A stretch of DNA of 64,000 nucleotides from Aeromicrobium stalagmiti. Its GTDB lineage: Bacteria; Actinomycetota; Actinomycetes; Propionibacteriales; Nocardioidaceae. The position numbers and the translations under genes were made by a program. Of the stretch, positions 48,433-57,076 are shown one piece after another. Below the pieces are notes generated by a model that searched no databases, was not told where the DNA came from, and saw nothing but the letters and a program-made list of their open reading frames with translations. The stretch is taken from contig NZ_JABSTZ010000001.1 of NCBI RefSeq assembly GCF_013283745.1, positions 1,568,406 through 1,632,405 on the forward strand. The letters are read 5' to 3'. Within the stretch, counting starts at the first letter, position 1. Every line of letters begins with the position of its first letter.

Positions 48433-49247
48433 CGGGGGCCCCGATGCGTGTGCGGTCCCTGCACGTCCACCCGGTCAAGGCCACGGCACCGATCGACGTG
48501 ACGACCGCCGAGGTCGGGCTGGAGGGCTTGCGGCACGACCGACGCTGGGCCGTCGTCGACCAGTCGGGTCATCGGCTCAACGCCGGCCACCACGACGTCC
48601 TCATGACCGTCAGGGCCGTGCCCACGCCCGACGGTCTCGAGCTGTCGGCGCCCGGCCTCGCGCCCGTGAGGGTCGCCGAGCCTGTCGGGGGACCACGGCT
48701 CGACGTCGACATCTCGCGGATGCCGACCGCGGTCGACGCGGGTGAAGCCGCGGCGGCCTTCTTCACCGCACTGCTGGGGCTGCCGGCCCGCCTGGTCTGG
48801 CAGGACGATCCCGCGGCGAGGTCGGTCTCGACAGCCCACGGGGGACGCGGGGACGAGCCACTCAACCTGGCCGATGCCGGTCCGCTGCTGCTGACCACGA
48901 CAGAGTCCCTCGCCCGGCTCAACGCGTGGATCGCCGAGACGGGCGAGCCTGCCGACCTGTCGATGCAGCGCTTTCGGCCCAACGTGGTCGTCGACGGGGT
49001 GGCCGAGGCCTTCGCGGAGGACGCCTGGCAGACGTTCCGGATCGGGACGGTCAGCTTCCGCTTCGCCGAGCACTGTGACCGGTGCTCGACGACCCTCATC
49101 GACCCGACGACGCTCGAGCACGGCAAGGAGCCGATCCGCACGCTCGCCCGCCATCGCCGCTGGGACGGCCGCACCTGGTTCGGCATCAGGATCGTGCCGC
49201 TCACCACCGGCACCATCGCGCTGGGCGACGCCGTGGTCACGGGCTGA
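48429..49247 (+). CDS. MOSC-domain protein (MOSC N-terminal beta-barrel plus MOSC)
   Basis: A 272-residue protein. The N-terminal half (SLHVHPVKATAPIDVTTAEVGLEGLRHDRRWAVVD) is the MOSC_N beta barrel; the C-terminal half has MQRFRPNVVVDGVAEAFAEDAW and the conserved Cys region AEHCDRCSTTLIDPTT. MOSC proteins bind sulfur or molybdenum cofactor and include amidoxime reductases. GTG at 48429 overlaps the GNAT stop; an ATG at 48444 is an alternative start. Confidence 0.9.
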   Translation: MTGAPMRVRSLHVHPVKATAPIDVTTAEVGLEGLRHDRRWAVVDQSGHRLNAGHHDVLMTVRAVPTPDGLELSAPGLAPVRVAEPVGGPRLDVDISRMPTAVDAGEAAAAFFTALLGLPARLVWQDDPAARSVSTAHGGRGDEPLNLADAGPLLLTTTESLARLNAWIAETGEPADLSMQRFRPNVVVDGVAEAFAEDAWQTFRIGTVSFRFAEHCDRCSTTLIDPTTLEHGKEPIRTLARHRRWDGRTWFGIRIVPLTTGTIALGDAVVTG

Positions 49248-49281
49248 TCCGGCGGACATCACACCGCATCCGCATGGCGGG

Positions 49282-49300
49282 TTACGGTAGGCGTGCCTTA
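49282..49300 (+). promoter_or_regulatory. DtxR/IdeR-type iron box 1 upstream of efeO
   Basis: TTACGGTAGGCGTGCCTTA matches the 19-bp IdeR consensus at 15 positions. Confidence 0.7.
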
Positions 49301-49301
49301 G

Positions 49302-49320
49302 CATGGTGAGGCTAGCCTTC
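49302..49320 (+). promoter_or_regulatory. DtxR/IdeR-type iron box 2 upstream of efeO
   Basis: CATGGTGAGGCTAGCCTTC matches the IdeR consensus at 14 of 19 positions and follows box 1 after one base, so two dimers could bind side by side. Confidence 0.65.
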
Positions 49321-49355
49321 CTCCCGGCTCGCACGTCCCCCGAAGGAACGCCTCC

Positions 49356-50489
49356 ATGAAGTCCAGCCTCGCCGCCCTCGGCGTCATCGCAGCCCTGGGT
49401 CTCAGCGCCTGCGCATCCGATCCGTCCGAGTCGACCGCGTCCGGCGACCTGACGGTCGCCGCCACCGACTCCGACTGCAAGGTCTCGGCCACGAAGCTCG
49501 AGGCCGGTCCCTCGACGTTCACCGTCACCAACAAGGGCAGCAAGGTCACCGAGTTCTACGTCTACGCCGACGGCGACCGGATCATGGGCGAGGTCGAGAA
49601 CGTCGGCCCCGGGCTGACCCGCAAGCTCGTCGTCGACCTGCCGAAGGGCACCTACGAAGGCGCCTGCAAGCCCGGCATGATCGGCGACGGCATCCGCCAG
49701 ACCCTGAGCGTCACCGGCGAGGCCGCGAAGCCGCTGTCCGACTCCGAGGAGCTCAAGGCCGCCGCCGAGAGTTACGCGCGCTACGTGAAGTCGCAGTCCG
49801 ACACGCTGATCGTCAAGACCACCGAGTTCGTCGACGCGGTCAAGGCCGGCGACGTCGACAAGGCCAAGACGCTCTTCCCGATCGCCCGCACCTACTGGGA
49901 GCGCATCGAGCCCGTCGCCGAGAAGTTCGGCGACCTCGACCCGATCACCGACGGTCGTGAGCCTGACGCCAAGGCCGCCGGGATCGAGTTCACCGGCTGG
50001 CACCGCATCGAGAAGCAGCTCTGGGTCGAGAACAACACCACGGGCATGGACAAGTACGCCGACCAGCTGCTCGACAACGTCAAGAAGATCGTCCAGCTCG
50101 GCCAGGACACGCCGCTGACCGCCCTCGAGCTGGCGCAGGGCTCGAAGGGCCTGCTCGACGAGGTCGCCACCGGCAAGATCACCGGCGAGGAGGACGAGTT
50201 CAGCCACACCGACCTGTGGGACTTCAAGGCCAACATCGAGGGCTCGCAGGCCGCCATCTCGTCGCTGCGCCCCGTGCTGGTCGAGCAGGACCCGGCGCTG
50301 GTCAAGGACCTCGACGCCAAGTTCGCCGCGCTCGACACCGAGCTCAACCAGCACCAGGACAAGGCCACGGGCGAGTGGGCGTTCTACGACGAGCTGTCGA
50401 AGGACCAGATCAAGGCGCTGTCCGATGCTGTCGCCGCGCTGAGCGAGCCGATCAGCAAGGTCGCTGCGGCGATCGCCCAGTCGGCCTGA
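49356..50489 (+). CDS. efeO: Iron uptake lipoprotein EfeO (cupredoxin plus imelysin/M75)
   Basis: A 377-residue EfeO. Lipobox LSAC (Cys19). Residues 30-125 form a cupredoxin-like domain (FTVTNKGSKVTEFYVYADGDRIMGEVENVGPGLTRKLVVDL); residues 130-377 are the M75 imelysin domain with the metal-site motif GWHRIEKQLW (HxxE). In the EfeUOB system EfeO binds iron for the EfeU permease. GAAGGA ribosome site before the ATG. Two DtxR-type boxes upstream suggest iron repression. efeB follows after 28 bases; efeU is not present nearby. Confidence 0.96.
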   Translation: MKSSLAALGVIAALGLSACASDPSESTASGDLTVAATDSDCKVSATKLEAGPSTFTVTNKGSKVTEFYVYADGDRIMGEVENVGPGLTRKLVVDLPKGTYEGACKPGMIGDGIRQTLSVTGEAAKPLSDSEELKAAAESYARYVKSQSDTLIVKTTEFVDAVKAGDVDKAKTLFPIARTYWERIEPVAEKFGDLDPITDGREPDAKAAGIEFTGWHRIEKQLWVENNTTGMDKYADQLLDNVKKIVQLGQDTPLTALELAQGSKGLLDEVATGKITGEEDEFSHTDLWDFKANIEGSQAAISSLRPVLVEQDPALVKDLDAKFAALDTELNQHQDKATGEWAFYDELSKDQIKALSDAVAALSEPISKVAAAIAQSA

Positions 50490-50504
50490 CAGCCGGTCTC
50501 CTGA

Positions 50505-50510
50505 CAGACT
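50505..50510 (+). promoter_or_regulatory. Possible -10 hexamer CAGACT before efeB
   Basis: CAGACT, seven bases, GTG at 50518 in the short gap after efeO. efeB may therefore have an internal leaderless promoter as well as being read from efeO. Confidence 0.4.
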
Positions 50511-50517
50511 GCCGATC

Positions 50518-51813
50518 GTGAGCACCGAGGACAGCACCACCGGATCCGGTCTCTCCCGCAGGAAGCTGCTGGGAGCGGCCGGCATCGGCGCCATCGCGGC
50601 AGGGGCCGCGGGAGTCGGGGCCGGCTACGCCGCCGGCGACAAGCCCGCGCCCGTCGTCCCCGACAAGGACGCCCTGCCGATCCCGTTCGAGGGCAAGCAC
50701 CAGGCCGGCATCGTGACACCTGCCCAGGACCGGCTCTACTTCGCGACCTTCGACATGACGTCCGACGAGCGCGACGACCTCATCTCGTTGCTCAAGGACT
50801 GGACGAAGGCGTCGCGGCAGATGTCGCAGGGCAACGACGTCGGCGACTTCGGTGCCGTCGCGGGCGCCCCGTACTCCCCGCCGGAGGACACCGGTGAGGC
50901 GCTCGGCCTGCCGCCGTCGGGTCTGACGATCACGATCGGCTTCGGTCGCAGCCTGTTCGTCGACGCCAAGGGCAAGACCCGTTTCGGCCTCGACGGTCAG
51001 CTGCCCGACCGGCTCAAGCCGATCCCGGGGTTCTCGGGCGACCGGCTCGACCCCGCCATCAGCGACGGCGACATCGCGATCCAGGCATGCGCCAACGACC
51101 CGCAGATCGCGGTGCACGCGATCCGCAACCTCGCCCGGATCGCCTTTGGCCGCGCCTCGGTGCGCTACTCCCAGATGGGCTTCGGTCGTACGTCGTCGAC
51201 CTCGACGGCGCAGGTGACGCCGCGCAACCTGTTCGGGTTCAAGGACGGCACGGCCAACGTCAAGGTCGAGGACAAGACCGACGTCGAGGACTTCGTGTGG
51301 GTGCACCAGGAGGACGGGCCCGCGTGGCTGGTCGGTGGCTCCTACCTGGTGTCGCGCAAGATCGACATGCGCATCGAGACCTGGGACCGTGAGCCGCTCA
51401 ACGGCCAGGAGGCGATCATCGGTCGCACCAAGGGCTCGGGCGGGCCGATGTCCGGTGGCGACGAGTTCGCGCCCATCGACTTCGACGCCAAGGACGACGC
51501 GGGTCAGCCGCTGATCGACATGAAGTCGCACGTGCGGCTCGCGCACCCCGACTTCAACCGGGGCGCCAAGCTCCTGCGCCGTGGATACAACTTCGTCGAC
51601 GGCTCCAACGGGCTCGGTCAGCTCTCGGCCGGGCTGTTCTTCATCGCCTACCAGCGCGACCCGGAGAAGCAGTTCGTCCAGATCCAGGGATCGCTCGCGG
51701 GCCTGCAGAACGACCTGCTCAACGAGTACATCGTCCACGTCAGTTCGGGCCTGTTCGCCTGCCCGCCGGGCGTCACGACGACAGGCTTCTGGGGCGAGGG
51801 ACTTTTCGCCTGA
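50518..51813 (+). CDS. efeB: Deferrochelatase/peroxidase EfeB (DyP type), Tat-exported
   Basis: A 431-residue dye-decolorizing-type haem peroxidase. The N-terminus SRRKLLGAAGIGAIAAGAAGVGAGYAAG is a twin-arginine signal. The DyP motif GFKDGTANVK holds the catalytic Asp, and the late HPDFNRGAKLLRRGYNFVDG includes the distal-side Arg and nearby haem contacts. EfeB oxidises Fe2+ or removes iron from haem as part of EfeUOB. GTG start. A break follows before the aldehyde dehydrogenase gene. Confidence 0.96.
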   Translation: MSTEDSTTGSGLSRRKLLGAAGIGAIAAGAAGVGAGYAAGDKPAPVVPDKDALPIPFEGKHQAGIVTPAQDRLYFATFDMTSDERDDLISLLKDWTKASRQMSQGNDVGDFGAVAGAPYSPPEDTGEALGLPPSGLTITIGFGRSLFVDAKGKTRFGLDGQLPDRLKPIPGFSGDRLDPAISDGDIAIQACANDPQIAVHAIRNLARIAFGRASVRYSQMGFGRTSSTSTAQVTPRNLFGFKDGTANVKVEDKTDVEDFVWVHQEDGPAWLVGGSYLVSRKIDMRIETWDREPLNGQEAIIGRTKGSGGPMSGGDEFAPIDFDAKDDAGQPLIDMKSHVRLAHPDFNRGAKLLRRGYNFVDGSNGLGQLSAGLFFIAYQRDPEKQFVQIQGSLAGLQNDLLNEYIVHVSSGLFACPPGVTTTGFWGEGLFA

Positions 51814-51875
51814 GCGGGCAACGTGTCGGTGAACACCTTCATTACTGACCGGTAGCCATGTGACACTGCCGATGT

Positions 51876-51881
51876 CATACT
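51876..51881 (+). promoter_or_regulatory. -10 hexamer CATACT for leaderless aldehyde dehydrogenase gene
   Basis: CATACT preceded by TGT, then six bases, then ATG at 51888. Confidence 0.5.
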
Positions 51882-51887
51882 CGGGGT

Positions 51888-53459
51888 ATGACCGCGCTCG
51901 ACACCCCTGCCGTGACGGCCTCGCCCCTCTCCGCGACCCGCCTCGCGGAGCTCACGGCGTTGATCCGCACGACCACCGGCGAGAGTCGGACGACGTACTC
52001 GCCCCTCGACGGCGCCCCGGTGGCAGACGTCCCGGTGTCGAGCGTCGCCGACGTCGACGCCGCCTTCGCCGCGGCCCGTGAGGCTCAGAAGGCATGGTCG
52101 AGGACGTCGTTCCGCGAGCGCCGGAAGGCACTGCTGCGCCTGCACGACCTCGTGCTGGAGCACCAGGACGAGCTGCTCGACCTGATCCAGATCGAGTCGG
52201 GCAAGAGTCGCCAGCACGCGTATGACGAGGTGGCCCACCTGGCCCTGACGGCGCGGTTCTACGCACGCCGCCTGCGCAAGCAGCTGCGGCCCAGGCGTCG
52301 CAACGGCGCGCTCCCGACCCTCACCTCGATCACGGTCAACCAGGTGCCCAAGGGTGTCGTCGGCATCATCAGCCCCTGGAACTACCCGCTCACGATGGCG
52401 GTCTCCGACGGTCTGCCCGCGATCGCCGCCGGCAACGCCGTGGTGCACAAGCCCGACAGCCAGAGCCCGCTCATCGCGCTCGCCGGCGTCGAGCTGCTGC
52501 GCGCCGCGGGCATCCCGGCGGGCGTCTGGCAGGTCGTCAGCGGCGCCGGCTCGGTCGTGGGCACCGCGATCATCGACCGCGCCGACTACGTCTGCTTCAC
52601 CGGCTCGACCGCGACCGGCAAGCTCATCGCCCAGCAGGCCGCGGCCCGCCTCATCAGCTGCTCGCTCGAGCTGGGTGGCAAGAACCCGATGATCGTCCTG
52701 CCGGGCGCCGACATCGACAAGGCTGCCGAGGGAGCGGTCCAGTCGTGCTTCTCGTCCGCCGGCCAGCTCTGCGTGTCGATCGAGCGGCTCTACGTGCCGC
52801 AGGACCGCTACGAGGAGTTCTCGGCCGCGTTCGTCTCGCGCGTCCAGCACCTCGCGCTCGGAGCATCGCTCGACTGGGACGCCGACATCGGCTCCCTCGT
52901 GTCGCAGGCTCAGCTCGACACCGTCACGGCCCATGTCGCCGACGCGACCGCCCACGGTGCGACGGTGCTCGTTGGCGGCAAGGCGCGTCCCGACATCGGC
53001 CCCTACTTCTACGAGCCGACCGTGCTGGAGGGCGTCACCGAGGCGGCCGAGTGCTTCGCCGGGGAGACGTTCGGCCCCCTCGTCTCGCTCTACCCCTACT
53101 CCACCGTCGACGAGGCCGTCGCCCTCGCCAACGGCGGCGAGTACGGCCTCAACGCGAGCCTGTGGGGCAAGCCCCGCGAGGCCAGGGCGATCGCGCCGCT
53201 GATCAAGGCCGGCACGGTCAACATCAACGAGGGCTTCTCGGCCACGTTCGGCAGCATCGACGCCCCCATGGGCGGCATGCGCCAGTCAGGTCTCGGTCGC
53301 CGGCAGGGCGCCGAGGGCATCTTGCGCTACACCGAGCCGCAGGCCGTCGGTGTGCAGCGCCTCGTGCCGATGGCCGGTCCGGCCTTCCTGAAGCCGCAGA
53401 CGTACGCGCGTCTGCTCACCACCGGTCTGCGGATCCTGAGGAGGACCCCCCGTGCCTGA
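51888..53459 (+). CDS. Aldehyde dehydrogenase family protein, succinate-semialdehyde-dehydrogenase-like
   Basis: A 523-residue ALDH. GVVGIISPWNYPLTMAVSDGLPAIAAGNAVVHKPDSQSPL holds the catalytic Asn, ELGGKNPMIVLPG the Glu, and FSSAGQLCVSIERLYV the Cys nucleophile. The pattern resembles actinobacterial succinate-semialdehyde dehydrogenases (GabD2 type), but substrate cannot be assigned with certainty. The 3' end overlaps the GMC oxidoreductase start by eight bases, so both are translated together. Confidence 0.9.
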   Translation: MTALDTPAVTASPLSATRLAELTALIRTTTGESRTTYSPLDGAPVADVPVSSVADVDAAFAAAREAQKAWSRTSFRERRKALLRLHDLVLEHQDELLDLIQIESGKSRQHAYDEVAHLALTARFYARRLRKQLRPRRRNGALPTLTSITVNQVPKGVVGIISPWNYPLTMAVSDGLPAIAAGNAVVHKPDSQSPLIALAGVELLRAAGIPAGVWQVVSGAGSVVGTAIIDRADYVCFTGSTATGKLIAQQAAARLISCSLELGGKNPMIVLPGADIDKAAEGAVQSCFSSAGQLCVSIERLYVPQDRYEEFSAAFVSRVQHLALGASLDWDADIGSLVSQAQLDTVTAHVADATAHGATVLVGGKARPDIGPYFYEPTVLEGVTEAAECFAGETFGPLVSLYPYSTVDEAVALANGGEYGLNASLWGKPREARAIAPLIKAGTVNINEGFSATFGSIDAPMGGMRQSGLGRRQGAEGILRYTEPQAVGVQRLVPMAGPAFLKPQTYARLLTTGLRILRRTPRA

Positions 53460-55155
53460 GTCCACTGAGTTCGACTACGACGTCCTGATCATCGGATCGG
53501 GCTTCGGCGGCAGTGTCTCGGCGCTGCGGCTGACCGAGAAGGGCTACAAGGTGGCCGTCCTCGAGGCCGGCAAGCGCTTCAAGGACGAGGACTTCGCCAA
53601 GACGTCGTGGCGCCTGCGCAAGTTCCTGTGGCTCCCGCAGCTGGGCTGCTACGGCATCCAGCGCATCGACAAGCTCAAGGACGTCCTCATCCTGTCGGGG
53701 GCCGGTGTCGGCGGCGGCTCGCTGGTCTATGCCAACACGCTGTACGAACCGCTCGACCCGTTCTACAAGGACCCGTCGTGGGGCCACATCACCGACTGGA
53801 AGAACGAGCTCGCGCCCTACTACGACCAGGCCAAGCGGATGCTCGGCGTGCAGGTCTACCCCCACACGACGCCGGCCGACACGGTCATGCGCGAGGTCGC
53901 CGAGAAGATGGGCGTGGGCGGCACGTTCCACCACACGCCCGTGGGCGTGTTCTTCGGTGCCGACCCGGGCGAGAAGGTCGCCGACCCCTACTTCGGTGGC
54001 GCCGGTCCCGAGCGTGCGGGCTGCACCAACTGCGGCGAGTGCATGACCGGATGCCGTCACAACGCCAAGAACACCCTGGTCAAGAACTACCTCTACCTCG
54101 CCGAGCAGGCGGGTGCGGAGATCCGTGCACTGACGACGGCGACGGCCGTGACGCCGCTGGCCGGCGGCGGCTACGAGGTCGAGACGCGCCGCACCAACCG
54201 ACGCTTCCGGCCGCACCAGAAGATCACCGCGCGTGAGGTCATCTTCTCCGCGAGCACCATGGGCACCCAGAAGCTGCTCCACAAGATGCGTGACCAGGGC
54301 AAGCTGCCGCACGTGTCGGAGCGCCTCGGGCTGCTGACCCGCACCAACTCCGAGGCCCTGCTCGGCGCCATCGCCGGTGGCCGCGACGTCGACTACAGCG
54401 AGGGCGTGGCGATCACCTCGTCGTTCCACCCCGACGAGCACACCCACATCGAGCCGTGCCGCTACGGCAAGGGCTCCAACGCGATGTCGCTGATGCAGAC
54501 CGTGCTGACCGACGGAAGCACCAGCACGCCGCGCTGGCGGGTGTGGCTCAAGGAGATGTGGAACGCGAAGTTCAGCATCTTCAAGCTCTACGACCTGCGT
54601 CACTGGTCCGAGCGCACCGTCATCGCGCTGGTCATGCAGACCCACGACAACTCGATCACGACCTACACCAAGCGCGGCATCACCGGGCGCCGCCGCCTCA
54701 CGTCCAAGCAGGGTCACGGGGCGCCCAACCCGGCGTTCATCCCGCCCGCGCACGAGGCCGTGCAGCTCATGGCCGAGGAGATGGACGGCACCCCGGGCGG
54801 CACCATCGGCGAGCCGTTCAACGTCCCGCTCACGGCCCACTTCATGGGTGGCTGTGCGATCGGAGACTCGCCCGAGACCGGAGTCATCGACGCCTACCAG
54901 CGGCTCTTCGGCCACGAGGGCCTGCACGTCATCGACGGCTCGGCGATCAGCGCCAACCTCGGCGTCAACCCGTCGCTGACGATCACGGCCCAGGCCGAGC
55001 GTGCCATGGCCTACTGGCCCAACAAGGGCGAGGCCGACGCACGGCCCGCGGTCGGCCAGGCCTACCGCGTGGTCGACGCTGTCGCCCCGAAGAACCCGGT
55101 CGTGCCCGACAGCGCCCCGGCGGCTCTGCGCCTGCCCATCGTCGGGGTCAGCTAG
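53452..55155 (+). CDS. GMC-family oxidoreductase, ChoD-like
   Basis: A 567-residue FAD enzyme. The dinucleotide motif is DVLIIGSGFGGSVSALRLTEKGYKV (12-36), followed by SGAGVGGGSLVYANTL. Cys191, 194, 197 and 201 (CTNCGECMTGC) form a CX2CX2CX3C cluster like a 4Fe-4S site. The C-terminal AISANLGVNPSLTITAQAERA is the GMC end block. From memory it closely resembles mycobacterial ChoD, also encoded between guaB3 and guaA. ChoD has been called cholesterol oxidase, but sterol oxidation is not shown by the sequence. GTG start overlaps the ALDH gene. Confidence 0.92.
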   Translation: MPESTEFDYDVLIIGSGFGGSVSALRLTEKGYKVAVLEAGKRFKDEDFAKTSWRLRKFLWLPQLGCYGIQRIDKLKDVLILSGAGVGGGSLVYANTLYEPLDPFYKDPSWGHITDWKNELAPYYDQAKRMLGVQVYPHTTPADTVMREVAEKMGVGGTFHHTPVGVFFGADPGEKVADPYFGGAGPERAGCTNCGECMTGCRHNAKNTLVKNYLYLAEQAGAEIRALTTATAVTPLAGGGYEVETRRTNRRFRPHQKITAREVIFSASTMGTQKLLHKMRDQGKLPHVSERLGLLTRTNSEALLGAIAGGRDVDYSEGVAITSSFHPDEHTHIEPCRYGKGSNAMSLMQTVLTDGSTSTPRWRVWLKEMWNAKFSIFKLYDLRHWSERTVIALVMQTHDNSITTYTKRGITGRRRLTSKQGHGAPNPAFIPPAHEAVQLMAEEMDGTPGGTIGEPFNVPLTAHFMGGCAIGDSPETGVIDAYQRLFGHEGLHVIDGSAISANLGVNPSLTITAQAERAMAYWPNKGEADARPAVGQAYRVVDAVAPKNPVVPDSAPAALRLPIVGVS

Positions 55156-55190
55156 CAGCCTTCCGCCACGAACCCTCCGCCTGGAGCGGC

Positions 55191-55231
55191 GCGCTGGCGT
55201 CCACCGTCCTCGCGACGGTGGACGCCAGCGC
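55191..55231. repeat. Perfect 18-bp palindrome with 5-base loop
   Basis: GCGCTGGCGTCCACCGTC, CTCGC, GACGGTGGACGCCAGCGC: a perfect hairpin 36 bases after the ChoD-like stop. Outer arms CCTTCCGCCAC (55159) and GTGGCGGAGGAAGG (55249) extend it imperfectly. It may be the transcription terminator or a REP-type element. Confidence 0.85.
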
Positions 55232-55258
55232 ACCGTCTTGCGCTGGAAGTGGCGGAGG

Positions 55259-55292
55259 AAGGTCCCGGCATGCACAAGGTCCCGGAATGCAC
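55259..55292 (+). repeat. 17-bp tandem repeat
   Basis: AAGGTCCCGGCATGCAC followed at once by AAGGTCCCGGAATGCAC; one mismatch. Confidence 0.85.
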
Positions 55293-55295
55293 AGA

Positions 55296-55326
55296 GCCCG
55301 ACCGGGAGGGAGCTCACGGGTCGGGC
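55296..55326 (+). terminator. Terminator-like stem GCCCGACC / GGTCGGGC
   Basis: Perfect 8-bp stem with a 15-base loop, followed by CCTGTTGTG. It may be a second terminator for the ALDH/ChoD-like transcript. Confidence 0.5.
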
Positions 55327-55353
55327 CCTGTTGTGCCACGAGGAGCAGCACAT

Positions 55354-55382
55354 GATCTAACGGGAGGGAGTGTTGTTAGATC
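55354..55382. promoter_or_regulatory. 8-bp inverted repeat GATCTAAC-N13-GTTAGATC
   Basis: Perfect arms about 75 bases upstream of the guaA promoter, in an AT-richer patch. A regulator binding site is possible; no known operator was matched. Confidence 0.45.
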
Positions 55383-55457
55383 CACCCTGTAAAACGACGG
55401 CGATCACGCGGAGTTACGAGGTTCTGTGGGAATTTTTCGAGCCGGTGGCCCGACCGA

Positions 55458-55463
55458 TAGACT
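55458..55463 (+). promoter_or_regulatory. -10 hexamer TAGACT for leaderless guaA
   Basis: TAGACT, six bases, GTG at 55470. It implies no 5' leader on guaA from this promoter. Confidence 0.6.
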
Positions 55464-55469
55464 CACCGC

Positions 55470-57029
55470 GTGACCCCCGAACATGACCTTGTCCTCGTCG
55501 TCGACTTCGGGGCTCAGTACGCCCAGCTCATCGCCCGCCGGGTGAGGGAGGCTCGGGTCTACTCCGAGATCGTCCCGCACACCATGCCGGTCGACGAGAT
55601 GCTGGCCAAGGGCCCGGCCGCGATCATCCTGTCCGGCGGTCCGTCGTCGGTCTACGAGGAGGGCGCCCCGCAGCTCGACGCGACCCTGTTCGACACCGAG
55701 ACCCCCGTCTTCGGCATCTGCTACGGCTTCATGGCCATGGCGCAGGCCCTCGGCGGCACCGTCGCGCACACGGGCCAGCGCGAGTACGGCCGCACCGCGG
55801 TCAGCGTGCTCGAGCCCGGCACCCTGCTGAGCGGCCTGCCCGCGACCCTCACCTCGTGGATGTCGCACGGCGACGAGGTCGTCGCGGCGCCCGAGGGCTT
55901 CGTCGTCAACGCCAACTCGCCGCGCGCGACCGTCGCGGCATTCGAGGACACCGACCGCCGCCTCGCCGGTGTGCAGTGGCACCCCGAGGTGCTCCACAGC
56001 GAGCACGGCCAGCGCATCCTCGAGACGTTCCTGACCGAGATCGCCGGCTGCCGCCAGACCTGGACCAGCAGCAACATCGTCGAGGAGCAGGTCGAGCTCA
56101 TCCGTCAGCAGGTCGGTGACGCACGCGTCATCTCGGCGCTGTCCGGGGGCGTCGACTCCGCGGTCTCGACGGCGCTCGTGCAGCGCGCGATCGGCGACCA
56201 GCTCACCGCGGTGTTCGTCGACCACGGCCTGCTCCGCGAGGGCGAGGCCGAGCAGGTCGAGAAGGACTACGTGAAGGCGACGGGCGTCGACCTCAAGGTC
56301 GTCGACGCCAAGGACCAGTTCCTCGGCTTCCTCGCCGGCGTCTCCGACCCCGAGGAGAAGCGCAAGATCATCGGACGCGAGTTCATCCGCGTCTTCGAGG
56401 CCGCGGAGCGCGAGGTGCTCGCGACGCCCGGCCCGCCGGTCAAGTTCCTGGTGCAGGGCACGCTCTACCCCGACGTCGTCGAGTCCGGCGGGGGAGCGGG
56501 AGCCTCCAACATCAAGAGCCACCACAACGTCGGTGGGCTGCCCGAGGACCTCGAGTTCAGCCTCATCGAGCCGCTGCGCACCCTGTTCAAGGACGAGGTC
56601 CGCGACGTCGGACGTCAGCTGGGCATCCCCGAGGCGATCGTCGGACGCCACCCGTTCCCGGGTCCGGGTCTGGCGATCCGTATCGTCGGCGCGGTCGACG
56701 CCGAGCGTCTCGCCATCCTGCGCCGGGCCGACGCGATCGTCCGCGAGGAGACCACGGCCGCCGGCCTCGACGCCGAGATCTGGCAGTTCCCGGTCGTGCT
56801 GCTGGCCGACGTCCGGTCGGTCGGCGTGCAGGGCGACGGCCGCACCTACGGTCACCCCATCGTGCTGCGCCCGGTCTCGAGCGAGGACGCCATGACGGCC
56901 GACTGGAGCCGCCTGCCGTACGAGGTGCTCGAGCGGATCTCGACCCGCATCACCAACGAGGTCGACGAGGTCAACCGCGTCGTCCTCGACATCACGAGCA
57001 AGCCGCCCGGAACGATCGAGTGGGAGTAG
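55470..57029 (+). CDS. guaA: GMP synthase (glutamine-hydrolysing)
   Basis: A 519-residue GuaA converting XMP to GMP. The class I amidotransferase domain (1-about 195) has the nucleophile in [17 protein letters not shown] (family consensus GICYGMQ, here GFM) and the late His/Glu in [12 protein letters not shown]. The ATP pyrophosphatase loop is [11 protein letters not shown], and the dimerization domain ends [12 protein letters not shown] start after a leaderless promoter. It completes the guaB-guaB3-guaA set. Confidence 0.98.
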   Translation: MTPEHDLVLVVDFGAQYAQLIARRVREARVYSEIVPHTMPVDEMLAKGPAAIILSGGPSSVYEEGAPQLDATLFDTETPVFGICYGFMAMAQALGGTVAHTGQREYGRTAVSVLEPGTLLSGLPATLTSWMSHGDEVVAAPEGFVVNANSPRATVAAFEDTDRRLAGVQWHPEVLHSEHGQRILETFLTEIAGCRQTWTSSNIVEEQVELIRQQVGDARVISALSGGVDSAVSTALVQRAIGDQLTAVFVDHGLLREGEAEQVEKDYVKATGVDLKVVDAKDQFLGFLAGVSDPEEKRKIIGREFIRVFEAAEREVLATPGPPVKFLVQGTLYPDVVESGGGAGASNIKSHHNVGGLPEDLEFSLIEPLRTLFKDEVRDVGRQLGIPEAIVGRHPFPGPGLAIRIVGAVDAERLAILRRADAIVREETTAAGLDAEIWQFPVVLLADVRSVGVQGDGRTYGHPIVLRPVSSEDAMTADWSRLPYEVLERISTRITNEVDEVNRVVLDITSKPPGTIEWE

Positions 57030-57076
57030 TCGCGACCGCTTGTTAGGGTCGTCGGAGTCGATCGGAAGGCAACACC

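Larger units (their letters stand above)
55156..55469. other. 314-base intergenic region between ChoD-like gene and guaA
   Basis: No gene is recognised. In order it holds a long hairpin with a perfect 18-bp core (55159-55262), a 17-bp tandem repeat (55259-55292), a terminator-like stem (55296-55326), an SD-preceded Met-Ile-stop micro-ORF (55352-55360), an 8-bp inverted repeat (55354-55382) and the guaA -10 box (55458-55463). Confidence 0.8.

Noticed and set aside
55296-55469. Guanine-type riboswitch ahead of guaA
   Set aside because: No purine riboswitch core was seen, and the TAGACT box places the transcript start at the guaA GTG.
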